Numbered from the stretch's first letter, positions 1-9,985 are shown. The stretch: DNA of 64,000 nt from Marinobacter salinus (GCF_001854125.1 NZ_CP017715.1:186001-250000); one strand, 5' to 3'. The notes: a model not told the origin generated them from the letters alone. Made by a program: numbers and translations.

Positions 1-1066
1 TTACCCGTAATTCGGGAGCCGTATCGTCATCACCGTAGGCGGTGTCCTCTACGATCGAGCCTGTGGTTACGAACACCAGATCGCGCTGGTGAACCTTGAT
101 GGTTTTGTCCCCACTGCTGGTGTGGCACTGGATTCCGGTGGTGGTTTTGGTGTCGCCACTGATATCCATCTCCAGGTCATACACGATGGTGTCGTACTGG
201 ACCTTGACGCCCTGTTTCTTCAGCCACGCCATTAATGGGCGAACAAAGCTGTCGTACTGGTTATATTTCGGAAAGACGAGCGAGGTCATGTCGTTCAGAC
301 CGTCCATAAGATGCAGGAAACGGTGCATATACAGCTTCATTTCCAGCACCGAATGCCAGTTTTCGAAAGCAAACATGGTGCGCCAGAAGGTGTAGAAGTT
401 GCTGTTCAGAAAGCCCTCGCTGAACCAGTCCTCCACCTTGATGTCGTCCAGGTCTTCCTTGCGTGCCAGGAAAAGCCGTACCAGCTCCAACTGCTGTAGC
501 CGGCTAAGTCCCATTGTTGAAAAGTCCCGGATCTGGCCCTGTTTTTCGAGAAGCCGAGCTTTTGACCAGTTCTTGTCGGAGTCATTTACGATCCGGTACT
601 CGTCGAGCACGGTGAAAGGCTCGGGTAATTCCAGAGCAGGTATTTCCGAGAACACATCCCAGAAGTTCTGGTAGGTCATCTCCATCTCGCGGCCACCGCG
701 GACGATGTAGCCATCCTCGGCATTGCCCGCGCCATCAAGCGCGCCGCCTTCGACCTCCTGGGATTCAAGAATCGTAATGTTCCCTGCCGGCATGTGGCCG
801 TCCCGGATAAGGAAGAAGGCTGCCGAAAGGCCTCCAATGCCGCTGCCAATGATGTAGGCATGGCGTTTCTCGATGTCCCTGGTGGGCAGTGGACGGTGAT
901 TGACGTAGCTCCCATGCAGGTCTGCGGGTGGCAGTGGCGTATCAAGGCCGTTATGTAGGTGCCTGGATGAGGCGTCCGGAGTTACATCCACGGCTTGTTT
1001 GGTCATGGCGTCAATGTGAGTTTTAAGACGGGAGGTATCGAATTTGGGCGATTGACGGCGGGTCAT
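1..1066 (-). CDS. ohyA: Oleate hydratase (MCRA family), N-terminal part, cut by window edge
   Basis: FAD-dependent hydratase that adds water to the cis-9 double bond of oleic and related fatty acids to give 10-hydroxy acids. The 355 codons visible on the minus strand begin MTRRQSPKFDTSRL. They carry the dinucleotide-binding motif IIGSGIGGLSAAFFL near residues 73-87, the family motif RGGREMEMTYQNFWDVF, and the stretch NSNFYTFWRTMFAFENW typical of myosin-cross-reactive antigens. The family is usually about 550-650 residues, so the C-terminal third or more lies beyond position 1. The start at 1066 is preceded by AAGGAG with good spacing. Family assignment is firm; substrate preference is inferred from the family. 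Confidence 0.93.
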   Translation of the reverse strand, partial: MTRRQSPKFDTSRLKTHIDAMTKQAVDVTPDASSRHLHNGLDTPLPPADLHGSYVNHRPLPTRDIEKRHAYIIGSGIGGLSAAFFLIRDGHMPAGNITILESQEVEGGALDGAGNAEDGYIVRGGREMEMTYQNFWDVFSEIPALELPEPFTVLDEYRIVNDSDKNWSKARLLEKQGQIRDFSTMGLSRLQQLELVRLFLARKEDLDDIKVEDWFSEGFLNSNFYTFWRTMFAFENWHSVLEMKLYMHRFLHLMDGLNDMTSLVFPKYNQYDSFVRPLMAWLKKQGVKVQYDTIVYDLEMDISGDTKTTTGIQCHTSSGDKTIKVHQRDLVFVTTGSIVEDTAYGDDDTAPELRV

Positions 1067-1445
1067 GGTGGTCTCCTTCCTGGGAGTATGTTTGGTGCGT
1101 AAACGGCCAGCTGTGTTTATAGCATGGGGTGGCCCTTCGCCCGATGATCAGGGTCAAGGCGGTGCTCTTTCGGGAGCTGCGCTGTTTAAATTTGTAATTT
1201 CCGGATCATTAGCGGCGCTGAATTCACATGGCCCGCAGTAGGCGTTATTTTAATTAAGTAATAAAAACATAAGGTTGCGATCAGTCTTAAGGATTTTTTG
1301 GAGTTACATTGGATGTCTTGATGTTGTCAATTGTAAGTGTCATTTTTCTGACGAATTTGGGCGCGTGAATCGGAGCCGAGTCGCAAAACATCACAAAGCC
1401 GGGGTGTATCATTTTTGTACTATGTCAAATAAACGGTGCAAAAAC
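1067..1445. other. Intergenic region between divergent ohyA and lipoprotein gene
   Basis: About 380 bases with no convincing gene. The right half is AT-rich around 1245-1275 and could hold promoters for the lipoprotein gene. In-frame ATGs at 1275 and 1422 extend the downstream reading frame, but the residues they add look non-coding and no ribosome binding site was seen. No clear hairpin or operator was found. Confidence 0.5.
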
Positions 1446-2846
1446 ATGTCAAATCGCGGCAATAAAATGGTTAAGCAAGGACTGCTGATTTTACCCCTGG
1501 CGGCACTGCTTTCCGGCTGCGGTCTGGATTTTTCCGAGGATAACAGCGTCACTGGGAGTAGCGGCGCGCCGTTGCAGGACTCAGGCGAGCCGATGGCTCA
1601 GGTTGCGGGGGCCGCAATAAAGGGTGTGATTCGACAGGGCCTGGTAACGGCTAATCGTCTGGAGTCAGACAAAGCGGGAATTTATGTCGCTGACCGATTG
1701 GCTGCGAAGCCGGTACGAACGGCTGACGACGGCAGTTATGAGTTGCGTTTGCGTGGTAAAGCTGACGGTTGGGCTTTGGTGGAACTTCGGGCCGATCAGT
1801 CCACGCGTATGGTCTGTGACGTGTTGCCAGGTTGTGACCAGGCGAATGGTGAAACAGTTGCTTTCGGTCAGACCCTGGGCCTGGGCAGCGACTTTGCGCT
1901 TCGTGGTGCCGGGGATCTGATTACCGAGACAGTGTACCTGACACCGCTGACTCATCTGGCGGTGGCCCTGGCGGAGCGCAACAGCGAGGGGCTTTCCCCG
2001 GCTGCGCTGTCGACTGCGTATCAGACCGTTGAGGGCTGGTTCGGCCTGTCTGCTGGCGCCCTGAGACTCTCGCCGCCGGACCTTACCCGGCTCGATCAGT
2101 TGGGTGAGGTTTCTGCCGACGCGTTGCAGGTGGCAATAGCCAACGCGGCCTTCCTGGCATTGGTAAATGACAATGCCCAATGGCAAAGTATTGCCGATGT
2201 TCTCCAGAATATGACCACGCAGGTTGCTGCCACCGGCCAGATCGACATCATGGGCGACGGCATTAATCTGTCATTGGCGGATATTGTTGCCGCCGCCGCC
2301 GCGCAGTCGTCCGAGCTTCAGCTGACGGTAGATTCAAGCATCATCAGCCAGAAACTGGTGATCGTGGAATATCGCAACGTGCAGCGATTCAAGACCATTG
2401 CCGATGTCTACAGCGAACCCGATACCAGTGTCGCAGATACGACGGATACGACGGAGGCGCCAGCCACCTCAACAATCAACGATACTTCGGTTGCTGATAG
2501 CTCCGACACTTCCGGGACGACCACCGGAGACGCCACGACAGAGGCTCCTGTCACAGATACCGTTCCGGAACCGGCCTTGCCCGCAAATACTGCTGTGCTC
2601 AGTTGGACAGCACCACTGACACGGGTTAACGGCGACAGCCTGACTATGGGCGAGATTGCGGGCTTCGAGGTGGTTTATGGTACGGACCCGGATGCACTGG
2701 ACAATACCCTTGCTATCGGCGACGCGTCCGTTGAAGAGTTGTTGGTGGACGAGTTGACAGCGGGCACCTGGTATTTTGCCATGCGCACTCTCGATACGGA
2801 TGGCAATCGAAGCGCTCTGTCCGGAACGGTTAACAAGCAGATTTGA
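1446..2846 (+). CDS. Putative lipoprotein with C-terminal fibronectin III-like domain
   Basis: About 466 residues. A short basic start is followed by a hydrophobic run ending LAALLSGC, a clear lipobox, so the mature protein should be anchored by lipidated cysteine in the envelope. The middle part is of unknown family. Roughly residues 320-375 form a linker very rich in Thr, Ser, Asp and Ala. The last 90 residues (from about VLSWTAP to the end) resemble a fibronectin type III fold, with the usual GFEVVYGTDP and AGTWYFAMRTLDTDGN pattern. The start is uncertain: ATGs at 1422, 1446 and 1467 all precede the signal peptide and none has a strong ribosome binding site. No function can be assigned beyond surface or periplasmic location. 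Confidence 0.75.
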   Translation: MSNRGNKMVKQGLLILPLAALLSGCGLDFSEDNSVTGSSGAPLQDSGEPMAQVAGAAIKGVIRQGLVTANRLESDKAGIYVADRLAAKPVRTADDGSYELRLRGKADGWALVELRADQSTRMVCDVLPGCDQANGETVAFGQTLGLGSDFALRGAGDLITETVYLTPLTHLAVALAERNSEGLSPAALSTAYQTVEGWFGLSAGALRLSPPDLTRLDQLGEVSADALQVAIANAAFLALVNDNAQWQSIADVLQNMTTQVAATGQIDIMGDGINLSLADIVAAAAAQSSELQLTVDSSIISQKLVIVEYRNVQRFKTIADVYSEPDTSVADTTDTTEAPATSTINDTSVADSSDTSGTTTGDATTEAPVTDTVPEPALPANTAVLSWTAPLTRVNGDSLTMGEIAGFEVVYGTDPDALDNTLAIGDASVEELLVDELTAGTWYFAMRTLDTDGNRSALSGTVNKQI

Positions 2847-2884
2847 GCCGAGTAAGACCCCGGTTAATTTGAACAGTTCTGTTG

Positions 2885-4501
2885 TCAGAGGCCGGTTACT
2901 GGGGGCGAATCACTTGGCTTTTCCGAGACTTCAGTCATCGTTGCCTCGCTCAGTAACAGCATACTGGCTACGGATACTGCGTTCTCAAGGGCAATACGCA
3001 CCACTTTTGTGGGGTCAACAATGCCTGCCCCCATCAGGTCCGTGTAGGTGTTACTGGCAGCGTCGAAACCTTTGTTGCCCTTGCTTTTGAGCATCTGGGC
3101 GACAATTACGCCACCGTCAACGCCAGAGTTTTCGGCGATCGTGCGAGCCGGGGATCCGAGGGCCCGTAAAAGGATCTGTATTCCGGTTTTTTCGTCCCCG
3201 TCCAGCGTCTTAAGCTGACGTTCCAGAACAGCCGAACAGCGAAGCAAGGCAAGGCCTCCACCTGGAACGATGCCTTCGGCGACTGCCGCTTTGGTGGCCG
3301 AGATGGCATCGTCCAGGGCATCCTTTTTCGCTTTAAGCTCGGACTCTGCGGGCGCTCCGACCCGGATGACTGCTATGCCTCCGGTGAGTTTTGCCAGCCT
3401 TTTCTGGAGGTTTTCCCGGTCATAATCACTCGTGGTTTTATCCATCTCCAGGCGAATCTGGGCAATGCGGTTCTTTATTTCCGGTTGAGCTCCGGCGCCG
3501 CCGATAATCGTGGTGTTTTCTTTGTCAGCGATTAGCCGCTCGGCGTTACCGAGATGGTCAAGCGTGACATCCTTGATACTGAGTCCGACTTCCTCGGAAA
3601 TGACCGTCGCGCCCGTGAGTGTCGCGAGGTCTCCCAGCATTGCCTTGCGCCGGTCACCGAACCCCGGTGCTTTGACGGCAACACTGTGCAGAATGCCTCG
3701 AACCTGGTTTACCACCAGGGTCGCGAGAGCTTCGGCCTCGACGTCCTCGGCAATGATGGCGAGAGGTCTGGCTGACTTGGCTACCTGTTCAAGTAGCGGC
3801 ACGATATCCTGGAGGGCATTGATACGGCGGTCGCTGAGAAGGATGTAAGGTTTCTCAAGCTCCACCTCCATTTTTTCAGGATGAGTCACAAAATATGGTG
3901 AAAGGTAGCCTCGCTCAAAGCGCATACCCTCTACGACGTCCAGCACCGTTTCAGTGGTTTTCGATTCTTCAACCGTAATTACGCCCTCATCGCCGACACG
4001 CTCCATCGCCTCAGCCACCAGCGCTCCAATGGACTCATCATTGTGAGCGGAGATAGCGGCTACCTGCTGCTTTTCCTTGCGGGTTTGAACGGGCTGGGAC
4101 AACTCATGCAGGCGTTCTGTTACCAGCGCCAGACCAAGATCAAACCCCTTTTTCAGGTCGATTGCGCTGGCACCTGCGACCACGTTTCGAACCCCGTCTG
4201 TGTAAAGCGCACTAGCCAGTATGGTCGCTGTGCTGGTGCCATCACCAACAGCATCGGCTGTCTTTTCGGCAGCCTGTCGGAGCATTTGTATGCCGAGGTT
4301 TTCAACGCGATCTTCCACGCTGGCTTCCCGGGCGATGGTCACGCCGTCATTACATACCAGCGGCGGACCGTAGGATTTCTCAATCAGAACGGATTTTGAT
4401 TTTGGCCCAAGTGTAATTCCCACCGCCCGGGCCAGTTCGTTTACCCCAGCGAGTAACTTTTGTCGGGCCGGGTTATCAAACAAAAGCTCTTTGCGTGCCA
4501 T
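2885..4501 (-). CDS. Divergent GroEL (Hsp60) paralogue, no groES partner
   Basis: A 538-residue group I chaperonin subunit. The nucleotide site is intact: LGPK near residue 32, [19 protein letters not shown] (canonical GDGTTTATVL) and the late [14 protein letters not shown] containing the catalytic Asp. It departs from housekeeping GroEL in many positions (for example [10 protein letters not shown] for LGPKGRNVVL), and the C-terminal Gly-Gly-Met repeat is replaced by [15 protein letters not shown]. No groES lies beside it. It is transcribed divergently from the [NiFe] hydrogenase operon 240 bases away. Specialised GroEL paralogues of this kind accompany metalloenzyme clusters in other bacteria (for example MmoG with soluble methane monooxygenase), so a dedicated role in hydrogenase assembly is possible but is inference. 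GGAG sits 7 bases before the ATG. Confidence 0.9.
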   Translation of the reverse strand: MARKELLFDNPARQKLLAGVNELARAVGITLGPKSKSVLIEKSYGPPLVCNDGVTIAREASVEDRVENLGIQMLRQAAEKTADAVGDGTSTATILASALYTDGVRNVVAGASAIDLKKGFDLGLALVTERLHELSQPVQTRKEKQQVAAISAHNDESIGALVAEAMERVGDEGVITVEESKTTETVLDVVEGMRFERGYLSPYFVTHPEKMEVELEKPYILLSDRRINALQDIVPLLEQVAKSARPLAIIAEDVEAEALATLVVNQVRGILHSVAVKAPGFGDRRKAMLGDLATLTGATVISEEVGLSIKDVTLDHLGNAERLIADKENTTIIGGAGAQPEIKNRIAQIRLEMDKTTSDYDRENLQKRLAKLTGGIAVIRVGAPAESELKAKKDALDDAISATKAAVAEGIVPGGGLALLRCSAVLERQLKTLDGDEKTGIQILLRALGSPARTIAENSGVDGGVIVAQMLKSKGNKGFDAASNTYTDLMGAGIVDPTKVVRIALENAVSVASMLLLSEATMTEVSEKPSDSPPVTGL

Positions 4502-4742
4502 AAACTACTCCGCATCAGTCAGGGGAACGGTTACCAACTGGACCCGTTTATAACTTTGGCGGCAGGCCGCCTGAAAATCATGATCCAGGTCATGAAGCAG
4601 CGAGATAATAACGGCGGGCGACGTAAAAACCTTTTATTAAGACTTTACTCAACATTGACAGAATTCTTCGACTTGCCAAAGCTTAGGTGAGGGAATGATT
4701 CGGTGGGCGGCTTGTTCACCGTAACGGTTGAAAGGGCCCGGA
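4502..4742. promoter_or_regulatory. Divergent promoter region, groEL paralogue / hydrogenase operon
   Basis: A 241-base gap between divergent transcripts, so it should hold both promoters. A perfect 6+6 inverted repeat with a 2-base centre (GGCGGC/GCCGCC) lies at 4558-4571. A TTGACA hexamer on the plus strand is at 4655-4660, but no good -10 follows at 16-18 bases, so a sigma-70 call is weak. I found no clear FNR-like or sigma-54 site. Confidence 0.4.
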
Positions 4743-5879
4743 ATGGAAAACTTTGGCGATGCTTCTGTCATTACACTGGACGGGTTGCAATGCCTTCTTG
4801 ATGCATTGACCGAGCGAGGCTTCGAGGTCGTCGGGCCAAGAGTCCGTGACGAGGCTATTGTTTATGATCAGCTCTCCTGTATCGACGATCTCCCGGCCGG
4901 CTGGACCGATGAACAGGACGGGGGGCACTATCGTTTGAAGCCCCGGGCCGACGATGCCCTGTTCGGTTATGCAGTTGGCCCCTATAGCTGGAAACGTTTT
5001 TTGCATCCGCCTCGGGTCTCTCTGTGGCACGCAACGCTTGATGAGGACCAACTCCGGTTTGTGGCCGCTGAAGATAAGCCACCGCGTTACGCGTTTCTGG
5101 GCGTGCGGGCCTGTGAGCTTGCAGCCATTGGCATTCAAGACCGGGTGTTGATGGGAGACCAGTATCCCGACCCCCATTATAAAAGCCGCCGCGAGCGCGC
5201 CTTTCTGGTAGCACTCAATTGCTCCGAAGCGGGCGGTACCTGTTTTTGCGACTCCATGAATACCGGGCCTGAAGTCGGCAGTGGGTATGATCTTGTCCTC
5301 ACTGAGCTGCTGGCCGACGATCATCACCTTTTCCTCATTCGGGCTGGATCAGAGGAAGGTGCAGAAATTCTTGCCGGGTTGCCCCGTGAAGAGGCTACCG
5401 AGACCCATCACGCCGCAGCTACGGCAGTCGTTGAGCGAACCCGCAACAACATGGGGAGAAAGATGCCGCAGGTGGCCATTCCCGCGCTTCTGCTGGATAA
5501 CCTGGAACATCCCCGCTGGGACGATGTTGCCGAGCGCTGTCTGAGCTGTGCCAATTGCACCATGGTTTGCCCGACATGCTTTTGTACCACCATGGAAGAT
5601 ACTTCTGACCTCGAAGGTGTAACAGCTGAGAGCAGTCGACGCTGGGACTCCTGTTTTAACGCGGACTTTTCCTATATTCACGGTGGGAGTCTCCGCCAAT
5701 CGACCCGGTCCCGCTATCGCCAGTGGATGACTCACAAATTGGCTACCTGGGTGGATCAGTTTGGCATGTCGGGCTGCGTGGGTTGTGGCCGGTGCATCAG
5801 CTGGTGTCCTGTAGGCATCGATATCACCGAGGAAGTGAGCGCCATTCAGGGTGATACCCTCCCAGGAGAAGAAACATGA
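4743..5879 (+). CDS. hydB: Group 3b [NiFe] hydrogenase beta subunit, 4Fe-4S dicluster protein
   Basis: About 378 residues, related to the beta subunit of archaeal sulfhydrogenase I and bacterial group 3b hydrogenases. It carries electrons between the hydrogenase dimer and the flavin subunit in the cytoplasm. Two 4Fe-4S motifs are visible: CLSCANCTMVCPTCFC starting near residue 266 and CVGCGRCISWCPVGID near residue 345. Further cysteines (CELAAIG, NCSEAGGTCFC) lie in the middle and are typical of this subunit. ATG 4743 is preferred over an in-frame TTG at 4728. The stop overlaps the start of the next gene (ATGA), the first of a chain of overlaps that runs to hypE. Confidence 0.88.
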   Translation: MENFGDASVITLDGLQCLLDALTERGFEVVGPRVRDEAIVYDQLSCIDDLPAGWTDEQDGGHYRLKPRADDALFGYAVGPYSWKRFLHPPRVSLWHATLDEDQLRFVAAEDKPPRYAFLGVRACELAAIGIQDRVLMGDQYPDPHYKSRRERAFLVALNCSEAGGTCFCDSMNTGPEVGSGYDLVLTELLADDHHLFLIRAGSEEGAEILAGLPREEATETHHAAATAVVERTRNNMGRKMPQVAIPALLLDNLEHPRWDDVAERCLSCANCTMVCPTCFCTTMEDTSDLEGVTAESSRRWDSCFNADFSYIHGGSLRQSTRSRYRQWMTHKLATWVDQFGMSGCVGCGRCISWCPVGIDITEEVSAIQGDTLPGEET

Positions 5880-6349
5880 AATCCATCGCCCAAATCGTAT
5901 GCGAACACCCATTTTTCGAGGGGCTGGATACCGAATTCTGTGACCTCATGTGTGGCTGTGCGCGAAATGTCCGGTTCAACGCTGGGGAATACCTTTTTCA
6001 TCAGGGCGACGACGCAGATTATCTGTATCTGGTTCGCCATGGCCAAGTGGCGCTTGAACTTGCGGTGCCGGGGAAAGCGCCTGTCCGCTTTCAAACCCTG
6101 CATGATGGCGATGTGGTGGGAATATCCTGGATCTTGCCTCCCTATCACTGGGCCTGTGATGCCCGCGCGATAGGCCTGACCCGGGCGATTGCGATGGACG
6201 CCCATTGCTTGCGGAACAAATGCGATCAGGACCCGGCTTTGGGTTACGCAGTCCTGAACCGGTTGCTCCCGATATTGGCGGGGCGGCTTCACGCAACGCA
6301 AATGCAGATTCTGGATGTGTACGGCGCGCCGGAGGGGCCAGCAGGGTGA
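5876..6349 (+). CDS. Cyclic nucleotide-binding-domain protein in hydrogenase operon
   Basis: A 157-residue protein made of one Crp-type cNMP-binding beta-barrel (residues about 10-130; FNAGEYLFHQGDDADYLYLV then HDGDVVGISWI) and a short C-terminal helix. There is no DNA-binding helix-turn-helix, so it is not a transcription factor by itself. It sits between the beta and gamma electron-transfer subunits and overlaps both (ATGA and GTGA). It may be a regulatory or structural subunit of the hydrogenase. Ligand and partner are not known from the sequence; the usual phosphate-binding Arg pattern of Crp is not obvious. Confidence 0.82.
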   Translation: MKSIAQIVCEHPFFEGLDTEFCDLMCGCARNVRFNAGEYLFHQGDDADYLYLVRHGQVALELAVPGKAPVRFQTLHDGDVVGISWILPPYHWACDARAIGLTRAIAMDAHCLRNKCDQDPALGYAVLNRLLPILAGRLHATQMQILDVYGAPEGPAG

Positions 6350-7176
6350 CCTCAACGGATTTCTGGTTGCCTGAGCCGGTCCGGGTTCTGCGCCGACAGC
6401 AGGAGCTGGAGACCACCTGGACTCTGGAGCTTGAGCCAGGGAAGGCCGGAGGGCGACCCTGTATACCGGGGCAGTTCAACATGCTGTATATGTTCGGAGT
6501 GGGGGAGGTTCCTATCAGTATCAGTGGTGACACCAGTCTGGCGGAGAGCCTGGTTCATACAATCCGGGCAGTCGGGCCTGTGTCGAGGCAGTTGGCGGCT
6601 CTGCAACCGATGGCCACGGTGGGTTTGCGCGGGCCATTTGGTGTCGGGTGGCCAATGGCGGCCGCGGAGGGATCGGATCTCCTGCTTGTTGCTGGCGGGT
6701 TGGGGCTGGCACCGTTACGGCCTGCTATCTACCACGTGTTAAACAACCGGGAGCGTTATGGTCGTGTGTTGCTGTTATATGGCACACGCAGCCCTGAAGA
6801 CATCCTTTTCCACGATCAGTTGGAAGAGTGGAGCAAGCTTCCGGACTTTGAAGTCCATATAACGGTGGATCATGCCGGTAGCGATTGGCAGGGCAAGGTT
6901 GGTGTGGTCCCCGCTTTGGTGCCGACGCTGGCGTTCGATCCGGAAGACACCGTTGCCATGGTGTGCGGGCCGGAAGTCATGATGCGGTTCACCGCAAGTG
7001 CACTGCGCGGTGCCGGCGTAGAGGATGACGCTATTTTTCTGTCCATGGAGCGGAACATGAAATGTGCCCTGGGGCACTGCGGTCATTGCCAGTTCGGGGC
7101 CACGTTTATCTGCAAGGATGGTCCGGTACTGTCGTTTGACCGGGTCCGTGGGTTGCTGAGTCTCAAGGAGTTCTGA
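6346..7176 (+). CDS. hydG: Group 3b hydrogenase gamma subunit, FAD/NAD(P)-binding 2Fe-2S reductase
   Basis: About 276 residues of the ferredoxin-NADP reductase superfamily. An N-terminal FAD barrel ([20 protein letters not shown]) is followed by the NAD(P) domain ([18 protein letters not shown]), and the C-terminal cysteine set [17 protein letters not shown] binds a 2Fe-2S cluster. It would couple H2 oxidation or evolution to NADP(H) or NAD(H). The GTG at 6346 overlaps the preceding stop and has GGAGGGG about 9 bases upstream. The longer frame reading back to 6205 lies inside the upstream gene and is rejected as the start. Confidence 0.9.
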   Translation: MTSTDFWLPEPVRVLRRQQELETTWTLELEPGKAGGRPCIPGQFNMLYMFGVGEVPISISGDTSLAESLVHTIRAVGPVSRQLAALQPMATVGLRGPFGVGWPMAAAEGSDLLLVAGGLGLAPLRPAIYHVLNNRERYGRVLLLYGTRSPEDILFHDQLEEWSKLPDFEVHITVDHAGSDWQGKVGVVPALVPTLAFDPEDTVAMVCGPEVMMRFTASALRGAGVEDDAIFLSMERNMKCALGHCGHCQFGATFICKDGPVLSFDRVRGLLSLKEF

Positions 7177-7177
7177 T

Positions 7178-7960
7178 ATGCCCCGCACTGACCAAAAACC
7201 GAGGCTGGCAGTCTGGAAGTTTGCCTCGTGCGATGGCTGTCAGCTGAGTTTGCTGGATTGCGAGGATGAGTTACTGCGCGTTGCCGGAGCGGTTGAGATT
7301 GCCTATTTCCCGGAAGCCACCCGCAGCAGTATTCGGGGTACCTACGACCTTTCTCTGGTCGAAGGATCGATCACCACCGCCCACGATGCCGAACGCATCC
7401 AGGAGGTGCGCCGGCGGTCCCGCACCCTGGTGACAATCGGTGCCTGTGCCACTGCCGGGGGCATTCAGGCGTTGCGGAACTTCGCTGACATCGACGATTT
7501 TCTCTCTGCCGTCTATGCGCACCCCGAGTACATCGAGACCCTGTCCACCTCGACACCTATCTCTGATCACGTGCCTGTGGACTTTGAGTTGCGTGGCTGT
7601 CCGATCAGCAAGTCCCAGTTGCTGGAAGTCATCTCAGCGTTCCTGCGCGGGCGACGCCCCGTTACACCGGCGCACAGCGTATGCCTGGACTGCAAACTCA
7701 AGGGCAATGTCTGCGTAACGGTCGCTCATGGCACGCCTTGCCTGGGGCCGGTGACTCACGCTGGCTGCGATGCTTTGTGCCCGTCCTACAATCGGGGCTG
7801 TTACGGCTGTTATGGACCCAAGGAAAATCCGAATGCGTCGGCCCTGAGTGAGCGACTGGATCAACTGGGAATGAATCAGGACGAGCGCCTGCGCTTTTAT
7901 CGGACATTCAATGCATGGGCCGATCCTTTCCGGGAGGAGAGTGAACGTCATGAGCCGTAA
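7178..7960 (+). CDS. hydD: Group 3b [NiFe] hydrogenase small (delta) subunit
   Basis: The 260-residue electron-transferring small subunit that holds three FeS clusters. The proximal-cluster motif [16 protein letters not shown] is at residues 13-28. Further ligands appear in [16 protein letters not shown] and the distal cysteines of [40 protein letters not shown]. There is no Tat signal peptide, so the enzyme is cytoplasmic, as expected for group 3. The ATG is one base after the previous stop. Confidence 0.93.
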   Translation: MPRTDQKPRLAVWKFASCDGCQLSLLDCEDELLRVAGAVEIAYFPEATRSSIRGTYDLSLVEGSITTAHDAERIQEVRRRSRTLVTIGACATAGGIQALRNFADIDDFLSAVYAHPEYIETLSTSTPISDHVPVDFELRGCPISKSQLLEVISAFLRGRRPVTPAHSVCLDCKLKGNVCVTVAHGTPCLGPVTHAGCDALCPSYNRGCYGCYGPKENPNASALSERLDQLGMNQDERLRFYRTFNAWADPFREESERHEP

Positions 7961-9239
7961 GACCATAAAAGTGAACTATCTGGCCCGGGTGGAAGGTGAG
8001 GGCGCGCTCAATGTGACGGTTCGAGATGGTCAGGTCCGTAATGCCGAATTGCGGATTTTCGAACCACCGCGCTTTTTCGAGGGGTTGCTGCGCGGACGGG
8101 ATTACTCAGAGGCGCCGGATGTCACCGCCCGTATCTGCGGTATCTGCCCGGTCGCATACCAGATGAGTTCTGTAAATGCGATGGAAAACGCACTGGGCAT
8201 TGATGTGGACGGGCCACTGCGAGCATTACGACGGTTGCTCTATTGCGGTGAATGGATTGAAAGCCACGCGCTCCACATCTACATGCTGCATGCACCGGAT
8301 TTTCTGGGTTACGCCGGGGCGGTGGATATGGCCAAGGATTATCCCGACATTGTCAAACGGGGGCTGGCCCTGAAAAAAGCCGGTAACGCCATCATGGCGC
8401 TGGTGGGTGGCCGCGAAATCCATCCCATCAATGTGCGCGTGGGTGGGTTCTATCGGACCCCGACCCGAAAGGAACTGGCGCCTCTGGCTGAAGCCTTGAA
8501 GCAGGCCCGTGACGATGCGCTGGCAACGGTGCGCTGGACGGCCGGCCTGGACATTCCGGAAGCCGATCGCGATTACCATCTGGTGGCGCTGCACCATCCG
8601 GATGAGTACCCCATGAATGCTGGGCGAATTATTTCCAGTCGCGGTCTGGATATCGCTGTTGAGGACTACAATCAGCACTTCGTGGAGTCCCACGTCCAAC
8701 GTTCGACAGCGTTGCATTCGCACCTGCGAGAGCACGACTGCTATCTGGTCGGACCCCTGGCGCGCTACAGCCTCAATTTTGACCAGCTTTCCCCTATGGC
8801 ACGGGAGGCTGCTAAAGACGCGGGCCTGGGCGCCACCTGCAATAACCCTTTTCAAAGCATTGTGGTGCGGAGCATTGAAGTGCTGTACGCCTGTGACGAG
8901 GCTCTGCGGCTGATAGACGCTTACCAGGAACCCGAACAGCCTTTTCTGGCTCATGAGCCGAAGGCCTCGGAGGGCTTTGGGTGCACTGAGGCACCAAGAG
9001 GGCTGCTATTCCACCGCTATCGGCTGGATGCAGAAGGCCGGATCCAGGAGGCGCAAATCGTGCCCCCCACATCGCAGAATCAGCCCAGCATCGAAGCCGA
9101 CTTGAAGGAAATGGTAGGCGGCTGGTTGGATTTGCCGGCCGATGTGCTTCGGGAGCGCTGTGAACAGACCATTCGGAACTACGACCCCTGCATCTCCTGC
9201 GCAACGCACTTTTTGAAGCTGGATGTCCGCCATGAGTAA
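7950..9239 (+). CDS. hydA: Group 3b [NiFe] hydrogenase large (alpha) subunit, catalytic
   Basis: A 429-residue catalytic subunit. The two Ni-Fe ligand pairs are present: N-terminal [11 protein letters not shown] near residue 65 and C-terminal DPCISCATH. After the final His, where the maturation endopeptidase cuts, a nine-residue tail FLKLDVRHE remains, so this is a precursor processed after metal insertion. ATG 7950 is chosen because GGAGGA lies about 11 bases upstream; the frame opens earlier inside the small-subunit gene. It overlaps the small-subunit gene at its 5' end and the protease gene at its 3' end. Confidence 0.94.
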   Translation: MSRKTIKVNYLARVEGEGALNVTVRDGQVRNAELRIFEPPRFFEGLLRGRDYSEAPDVTARICGICPVAYQMSSVNAMENALGIDVDGPLRALRRLLYCGEWIESHALHIYMLHAPDFLGYAGAVDMAKDYPDIVKRGLALKKAGNAIMALVGGREIHPINVRVGGFYRTPTRKELAPLAEALKQARDDALATVRWTAGLDIPEADRDYHLVALHHPDEYPMNAGRIISSRGLDIAVEDYNQHFVESHVQRSTALHSHLREHDCYLVGPLARYSLNFDQLSPMAREAAKDAGLGATCNNPFQSIVVRSIEVLYACDEALRLIDAYQEPEQPFLAHEPKASEGFGCTEAPRGLLFHRYRLDAEGRIQEAQIVPPTSQNQPSIEADLKEMVGGWLDLPADVLRERCEQTIRNYDPCISCATHFLKLDVRHE

Positions 9240-9711
9240 TTCCTTCAAGTCCGTCAGGATCATTGCCATTGGTAACACGGATCGGGGAGATGATGCGGTC
9301 GGGCCTGCGGTGGTGCAGGCACTTCAGGGCCGGTTGCCGGAATCGGTCAGTGCCTTTGAGCACAATGGTGAAGTTGCGGGGCTGATGGATTGTATGGACG
9401 GAGCCGAGGCTGTGTATCTGGTTGATGCCGCAGCAATGGGACTGGAGCCTGGCAGTCTTCGGGCTTTCGATGCCAGCGAGAAGCCCTTGCCATCACTGGG
9501 TGGTGCGTATTCGTCTCATGCGTTGGGGCTGTCTGAGGCTGTTGAGTTGGCGCGGGCCCTGGGCGTGCTGCCCCCGGTGTGCCGCGTTTTTGCAGTGGAG
9601 GCCGCCACTTTCGAGGCGGGTGAGGGGCTATCGGCGCCTGTAGATGCGGCCATTCCCAAGGTAACCCAGGCCTTGCTCGATGCCATTGCACAGGAGGATG
9701 GAAATGCATGA
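9232..9711 (+). CDS. Hydrogenase maturation endopeptidase (HyaD/HycI-type)
   Basis: About 159 residues. It cleaves the C-terminal tail of the large subunit once nickel is in place. The family start is clear ([19 protein letters not shown]), with the conserved acidic residue in the GxGNxxxxDD-like motif that senses nickel, and [10 protein letters not shown] and [11 protein letters not shown] follow. The start may be ATG 9223 or 9232; the latter gives an 8-base overlap with the large-subunit gene, like the overlap with hypA at the other end. Confidence 0.88.
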   Translation: MSNSFKSVRIIAIGNTDRGDDAVGPAVVQALQGRLPESVSAFEHNGEVAGLMDCMDGAEAVYLVDAAAMGLEPGSLRAFDASEKPLPSLGGAYSSHALGLSEAVELARALGVLPPVCRVFAVEAATFEAGEGLSAPVDAAIPKVTQALLDAIAQEDGNA

Positions 9712-9985
9712 GACGGCGCTGGTCAAGAACCTGGTTCAGAAGCTTCAGGCGATTTGTACTGAGGAGAAAGCAGACCGGGTTGTGGACATCACGGTCTGGT
9801 TGGGGGCGCTTTGCCACATGTCTCCGGACCACTTCAGCGAACACTTTCGACAGGAAGCAGCAGGTACCTGCGCTGAGCGGGCACGCCTGAAGATTGAGTC
9901 CTCGGACGATATCAATCATGCCAATGCCCAGGATGTTCTGTTGCAAAGCCTGGAACTGGAGATGGACGACGAGGCGTTACAGTGA
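9704..9985 (+). CDS. hypA: Short HypA-like nickel metallochaperone lacking the zinc domain
   Basis: A 93-residue protein that begins [14 protein letters not shown], the invariant HypA nickel-binding start. The N-terminal half matches HypA. Usual HypA proteins are about 113-118 residues with two CxxC pairs that bind structural zinc. Here the region after RARLKIE is replaced by a short acidic run ending DVLLQSLELEMDD and no CxxC pair exists; the only cysteines are isolated. AGGAGG is 6 bases before the ATG, and the gene overlaps both neighbours. It could deliver nickel with HypE/HypF partners, but zinc-domain functions must be absent or supplied elsewhere. Confidence 0.8.
   Translation: MHETALVKNLVQKLQAICTEEKADRVVDITVWLGALCHMSPDHFSEHFRQEAAGTCAERARLKIESSDDINHANAQDVLLQSLELEMDDEALQ

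Noticed and set aside
4655-4683. TTGACA as -35 of a sigma-70 promoter for the hydrogenase operon
   Set aside because: No acceptable -10 at 16-18 bases; left only as a note in the region entry.
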